Assembly (NCBI RefSeq): GCF_006539885.1
Contig: NZ_BJNW01000002.1
Location: 148,414 to 212,413, forward strand
DNA from: Kocuria varians
Lineage (GTDB): Bacteria > Actinomycetota > Actinomycetes > Actinomycetales > Micrococcaceae
Direction of reading: 5' to 3'
DNA length: 64,000 bases
Part shown: piece after piece, positions 61,144 through 64,000 of the stretch
How positions within the stretch are numbered: position 1 is the first letter of the stretch
How the letters are laid out: each line of letters starts with the position of its first letter
Notes under the pieces: model-generated
Seen by the model: the letters and a program-made list of their open reading frames with translations, nothing else
What the model was told of the DNA's origin: nothing
Databases searched by the model: none
Position numbers and translations under genes: made by a program

Positions 61144-62475
61144 TCACAGCCGCCAGCAGGAGTTGACCTGCGGGATGCCGTTGAAACGGGCGTCCAGGTA
61201 GGCCAGCATCGAGGGGATGCCCTCGACGTAGCCGCCCAGGTGGGTGGGCGTGGCAAGGGTCTGCAGGGACACATTCGTGCCCTGGGCGCACCAGTTCTGG
61301 GCGAGCGTGCGCCCGGCCTGGTAGGGCACGACGTCGTCCGTGAGCCCGTGTGCGATCCGCACCGGGATGCGCGGGTGGCGCCCCGCCACGCCGTTGGTCT
61401 GCTCGGCCAGGTACTCCTTCAGACCGGGGTCGCCGAGCAGCTGGGAGAACGTGCGGCCGTCCGCGGTGAGCTTCTTGGACGGGACGAACGCCTCCCCGAG
61501 CACGGTGCCGACCACGCAGCTGTCCTGCGCCCGGTCGTAGTGCCGCTGCCCCTCCGCATTGAGCTTGCCGCGCACGTCCACACCGGTGTCCTGGGCGGCG
61601 CCCATCACGTAGAGGGACAGGCCCGTGAACAGGGTGGAGTCAATCTTCTTGCCCGTCGCGACGAGGTCCGCCGGGGGCGCGCCCACCCACCCGCTGGCGA
61701 GCTTCACCTCCGGTGCGTAGTCCGCCGCCATCTCCACCGCCGACGCCGTGGCGCCGCCGCCCTGCGAGTAGCCCACCGCGGCCACGGGGGTCGTGGCGTC
61801 CACACCCTTCAGGCCGAGTCCCTGGGCCGCGCGCACGGCGTCGAGCACCGCATGGCCCTGGCCCACCCGGTTCATGTAGGTGTGCGCGCCCGGTGTTCCC
61901 AGACCCACGTAGTCCGGGACCACCACGTTGTACCCGGCGTTGACCAGCCCGGTCAGGTTGAGTCCCTCGTAGTTCGTGCCGAACGCGAGCTGGCGGGAGG
62001 GCGCGCAGGAGTCGCCCATGCCCTGCGCGCCAGGGGAGAACACCACGAGCGGGCGGGGTGTGGACTTGCGCCACGCGTTCTTCGACTGCAGCACGGTGCC
62101 GCTGGCCGCCACCGCCTGGTTCTTGCTGTTGGTGGTCCGGTACATGAGGCGCGTGACGGACGCGTTGGGCTTGATGAGCCTGACGGGGTCCAGGTAGAAC
62201 GTGGACTCCTCCGAGCGCACCACTGCTCCGTTCGCGGCGGGCAGCTGGGCCGGGGGACTGTAGAAGGACGGGTCGGTGGTGGCCCGGAGCTTCTGGAGGG
62301 CGTCCTCCCGGGCCACGTCAGCGCGGGTCAGGCCCTCCTCCTCCAGCTTCTGGTCCTGCTGGGCGCTCGGCAGCTTGGAGAACTCGCCGTCCGCCGCAGC
62401 ACCGGCAGGAGATCCGGGCCGGGTTTCGGCGTGAGCGGGTGGCAGCCCCGCCAGCAGCAGGCCGAGGCCGAGCAC
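61144..62475 (-). CDS. Secreted lipase (LIP-type alpha/beta hydrolase)
   Basis: Protein of 443 residues. The nucleophile elbow is AVGYSQGGGATAS, the oxyanion segment PLVVFSPGAQGMGDSC, the acid/base end HGLTDDVVPYQAGR and TPTHLGGYVEGIPSM. The hydrophobic LGLGLLLAGLPPAHA is a signal peptide core with Ala-x-Ala cleavage. The only in-frame start is GTG 62475, directly at the hydrophobic core; upstream codons encode a positively charged PLRRSAGAAV that would complete the signal peptide, but no start codon exists before an in-frame TGA. The N-terminus is therefore doubtful. Confidence 0.88.
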   Translation of the reverse strand: MLGLGLLLAGLPPAHAETRPGSPAGAAADGEFSKLPSAQQDQKLEEEGLTRADVAREDALQKLRATTDPSFYSPPAQLPAANGAVVRSEESTFYLDPVRLIKPNASVTRLMYRTTNSKNQAVAASGTVLQSKNAWRKSTPRPLVVFSPGAQGMGDSCAPSRQLAFGTNYEGLNLTGLVNAGYNVVVPDYVGLGTPGAHTYMNRVGQGHAVLDAVRAAQGLGLKGVDATTPVAAVGYSQGGGATASAVEMAADYAPEVKLASGWVGAPPADLVATGKKIDSTLFTGLSLYVMGAAQDTGVDVRGKLNAEGQRHYDRAQDSCVVGTVLGEAFVPSKKLTADGRTFSQLLGDPGLKEYLAEQTNGVAGRHPRIPVRIAHGLTDDVVPYQAGRTLAQNWCAQGTNVSLQTLATPTHLGGYVEGIPSMLAYLDARFNGIPQVNSCWRL

Positions 62476-62820
62476 GGCGGCGCCGGCGGAACGGCGGAGG
62501 GGAAACGGGGCGTGAGGTCGATCACGTCATGGTCGGGTGACCCTTTCATCATGTGATCCATCTCACGTGACGCTACGGCACCCGCGCCCGCAGACCTATA
62601 GCCGATCGGCCAGACTTTCGCGCCCCGTCAGACTTTGCGCTCCGTCAGATGGCGTGGACCGGCGGGTCCTGCGGGCGGAGAGCGATCCGGGGCGCGAGCA
62701 ACGTCACCGCGCCGCCCGCAGCGCCCAGCCTCGAGGCAGCCGAACAATGAAGCAAATGTGAACATTCATGTGCAAAAAATCGCGCTTTTCTTACCCCTCT
62801 GCGCCCCCGAGCATGGAGGC
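62476..62820. other. Intergenic region upstream of lipase and ammonia-lyase genes
   Basis: Next to the lipase start, coding-like sequence for a signal peptide n-region. Around 62608-62645, CAGACTTTCGC and CAGACTTTGCGC form a short direct repeat. From 62745 to 62800 the DNA is AT-rich, probably the promoter of the ammonia-lyase gene. No further gene seen. Confidence 0.5.
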
Positions 62821-63957
62821 ATGACCCTCACGCACACCGCCGCCCCGTACCTCAACGCCCGCGCCGCCCACTGGCGCACGACCCCCGCGCAGGCCCGCGC
62901 CCACGAGCTGCACCGCAGCATGGCCGGCTACGCCCCCACCGCCCTGCGCGAGCTGCCCGTGCTGGCGACCGAGCTCGGGGTGGCCCGCGTGTTCATCAAG
63001 GACGAGTCCGACCGCCTGGGCCTGCCCGCCTTCAAGATCCTGGGGGCCTCGTGGGCGGTGTGCCGCGCGGTCGCCCGCAGGATAGAGGTCTCCCCCGAGC
63101 ACCTCACGGTGACGGCTCTGCGCGCGGCACTGGCCGCCGCAGGGTCCCCGGACCTCACGGTGGTCACGGCGACCGACGGCAACCACGGCCGCGCCGTCGC
63201 CCGCATGGCCGCGGCACTCGGGCTGCGGGCGCGCGTGTACATCCCACGCGGCGTCGGCGAGTCCGCGGTCCGCGCCATCGCCGCGGAGGGCGCGCCGGTG
63301 CTCCGCGGCGGCCCCACGTACGACGACGCCGTGGCCACCGCCGCCGCGTCCGTCACCGGCCCCGACGAGCTGCTGGTGCAGGACACCTCATGGCCCGGCT
63401 TTGAGGAGGTGCCGCGCTGGATCGTGGAGGGGTACACGACGCTCTTCGCGGAGGCGGACGAGCAGCTCGCAGCCGCCGGAGCACGCCCGGCGGACCTCGT
63501 GGCCTGCCCGGTGGGGGTCGGCGCGCTCGCGCACTCCATGGTGGAGCACTACAGGGGCGCCGTCGGCTCGGAGGCCGCCCTGCTGACGGTGGAGCCGCGC
63601 ACCGCGGACTGCGTGGCCCGGTCCCTGGCGGCCGGTGAACCCGTCACCGTGGACACCTCAACGCCCACCATGATGGCCGGGCTCAACTGTGGCACGCCCT
63701 CCGGGATCGGATGGCCCTCGCTCCGGGACGGCCTGAGCGCGGCGGTGTCCGTGACCGAGGACGAGTGCCGCCGCGCCGTGCTCGACCTGCAGGAGCTGGG
63801 GCAGGACTCGGGGCCGTGCGGGGCGGCGTCGTTGGCGGGGGTTCGCGACCTGCTGGCCGCACCCGGCGCACGCGAGGAGCTGGGGCTGGACGGCACCTCC
63901 ACGGTGCTGCTCATCAGCACGGAGGGTCTGAACGCCAACCCCCTCCCGAACGCGTGA
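62821..63957 (+). CDS. PLP-dependent diaminopropionate ammonia-lyase-like enzyme
   Basis: Protein of 378 residues of PLP fold type II. The PLP lysine is in GLPAFKILGASWA (about residue 73), TATDGNHGRAVARMAAALG is the phosphate-binding loop, and GLNCGTPSGIGWPSLRDGL plus LGQDSGPCGAASLAG match diaminopropionate ammonia-lyases (DpaL), which turn 2,3-diaminopropionate into pyruvate and ammonia. A general threonine/serine dehydratase activity is possible. GGAGG lies only one base from ATG 62821, tighter than usual. Confidence 0.85.
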   Translation: MTLTHTAAPYLNARAAHWRTTPAQARAHELHRSMAGYAPTALRELPVLATELGVARVFIKDESDRLGLPAFKILGASWAVCRAVARRIEVSPEHLTVTALRAALAAAGSPDLTVVTATDGNHGRAVARMAAALGLRARVYIPRGVGESAVRAIAAEGAPVLRGGPTYDDAVATAAASVTGPDELLVQDTSWPGFEEVPRWIVEGYTTLFAEADEQLAAAGARPADLVACPVGVGALAHSMVEHYRGAVGSEAALLTVEPRTADCVARSLAAGEPVTVDTSTPTMMAGLNCGTPSGIGWPSLRDGLSAAVSVTEDECRRAVLDLQELGQDSGPCGAASLAGVRDLLAAPGAREELGLDGTSTVLLISTEGLNANPLPNA

Positions 63958-63975
63958 CACACTGACCGGGACCGT

Positions 63976-64000
63976 CCCCCCCCCCCCCCCCCCCCCCCCC
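63976..64000. repeat. Run of at least 25 C at the window end
   Basis: Uninterrupted cytosines from 63976 to the last base, 19 bases after the ammonia-lyase stop. A homopolymer of this length is exceptional even in GC-rich DNA. Confidence 0.95.

Overview
The window is high-GC (roughly 70%) actinobacterial chromosome with tightly packed genes, frequent GTG starts, ATGA/GTGA stop-start overlaps and several apparently leaderless genes. Gene content (RamB next to isocitrate lyase, an actinobacterial PaaR-type phenylacetate regulon, DUF3151 near fba and purA, an S8 protease with SLH repeats) fits the Micrococcaceae. A Kocuria-like organism is my best guess but is not proven. I see no rRNA, tRNA, CRISPR array, integrase or transposase.

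Layout. 1-1.4 kb: 5' part of bioB and a divergent TetR gene (probably BioQ) with two operators. 1.9-5.9 kb: a GNAT enzyme, a LysR regulator, an MHS-family transporter and a 3-hydroxyisobutyrate-dehydrogenase-like enzyme. 6-12 kb: a ketone-body/short-chain fatty acid module (AtoE-type permease, thiolase, two CoA-transferase subunits, IclR regulator, 3-hydroxybutyrate dehydrogenase). 12.2-13.5 kb: a MetE-like methyltransferase behind an S-box (SAM-I type) riboswitch.

13.8-37.5 kb: a dispersed phenylacetate regulon, with a candidate transporter, paaJ, an enoyl-CoA hydratase, a 3-hydroxyacyl-CoA dehydrogenase, paaZ, paaR, paaK, paaI, paaABCDE and a paaG-like gene. Five copies of a TetR-type operator near GAACGATCGGTCGGTTAT precede these units, several accompanied by CRP/GlxR-like sites. 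Between them lie a lipoprotein array with one deleted member, rraA, ramB-aceA (the glyoxylate shunt, which suits growth on the acetyl-CoA released), a second hotdog thioesterase, two GNAT genes and an orphan AAA ATPase whose ribosome binding site is inside a hairpin.

37.5-64 kb: a frameshifted formate/nitrite-type transporter, small membrane proteins, an M13 peptidase, two DUF202 proteins, two amino-acid permeases, purA, a very large secreted subtilase with SLH repeats, a polysaccharide pyruvyl transferase-like protein, alanine dehydrogenase, DUF3151, an AbgT transporter with an M20 amidohydrolase, class II fructose-bisphosphate aldolase, a secreted lipase and a diaminopropionate ammonia-lyase-like enzyme. 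The window ends in a run of 25 C.

Most unusual is what the genes do not explain. A 12-mer GCGGCGTCGTCG occurs in at least 14 intergenic positions, twice as an inverted pair making a terminator-like hairpin, and also in frame inside protein linkers as Ala-Ala-Ser-Ser or Asp-Asp-Ala-Ala. A dispersed family of 60-70 base palindromic repeats (R1) and a second 50-base palindrome (R2) fill several intergenic regions.
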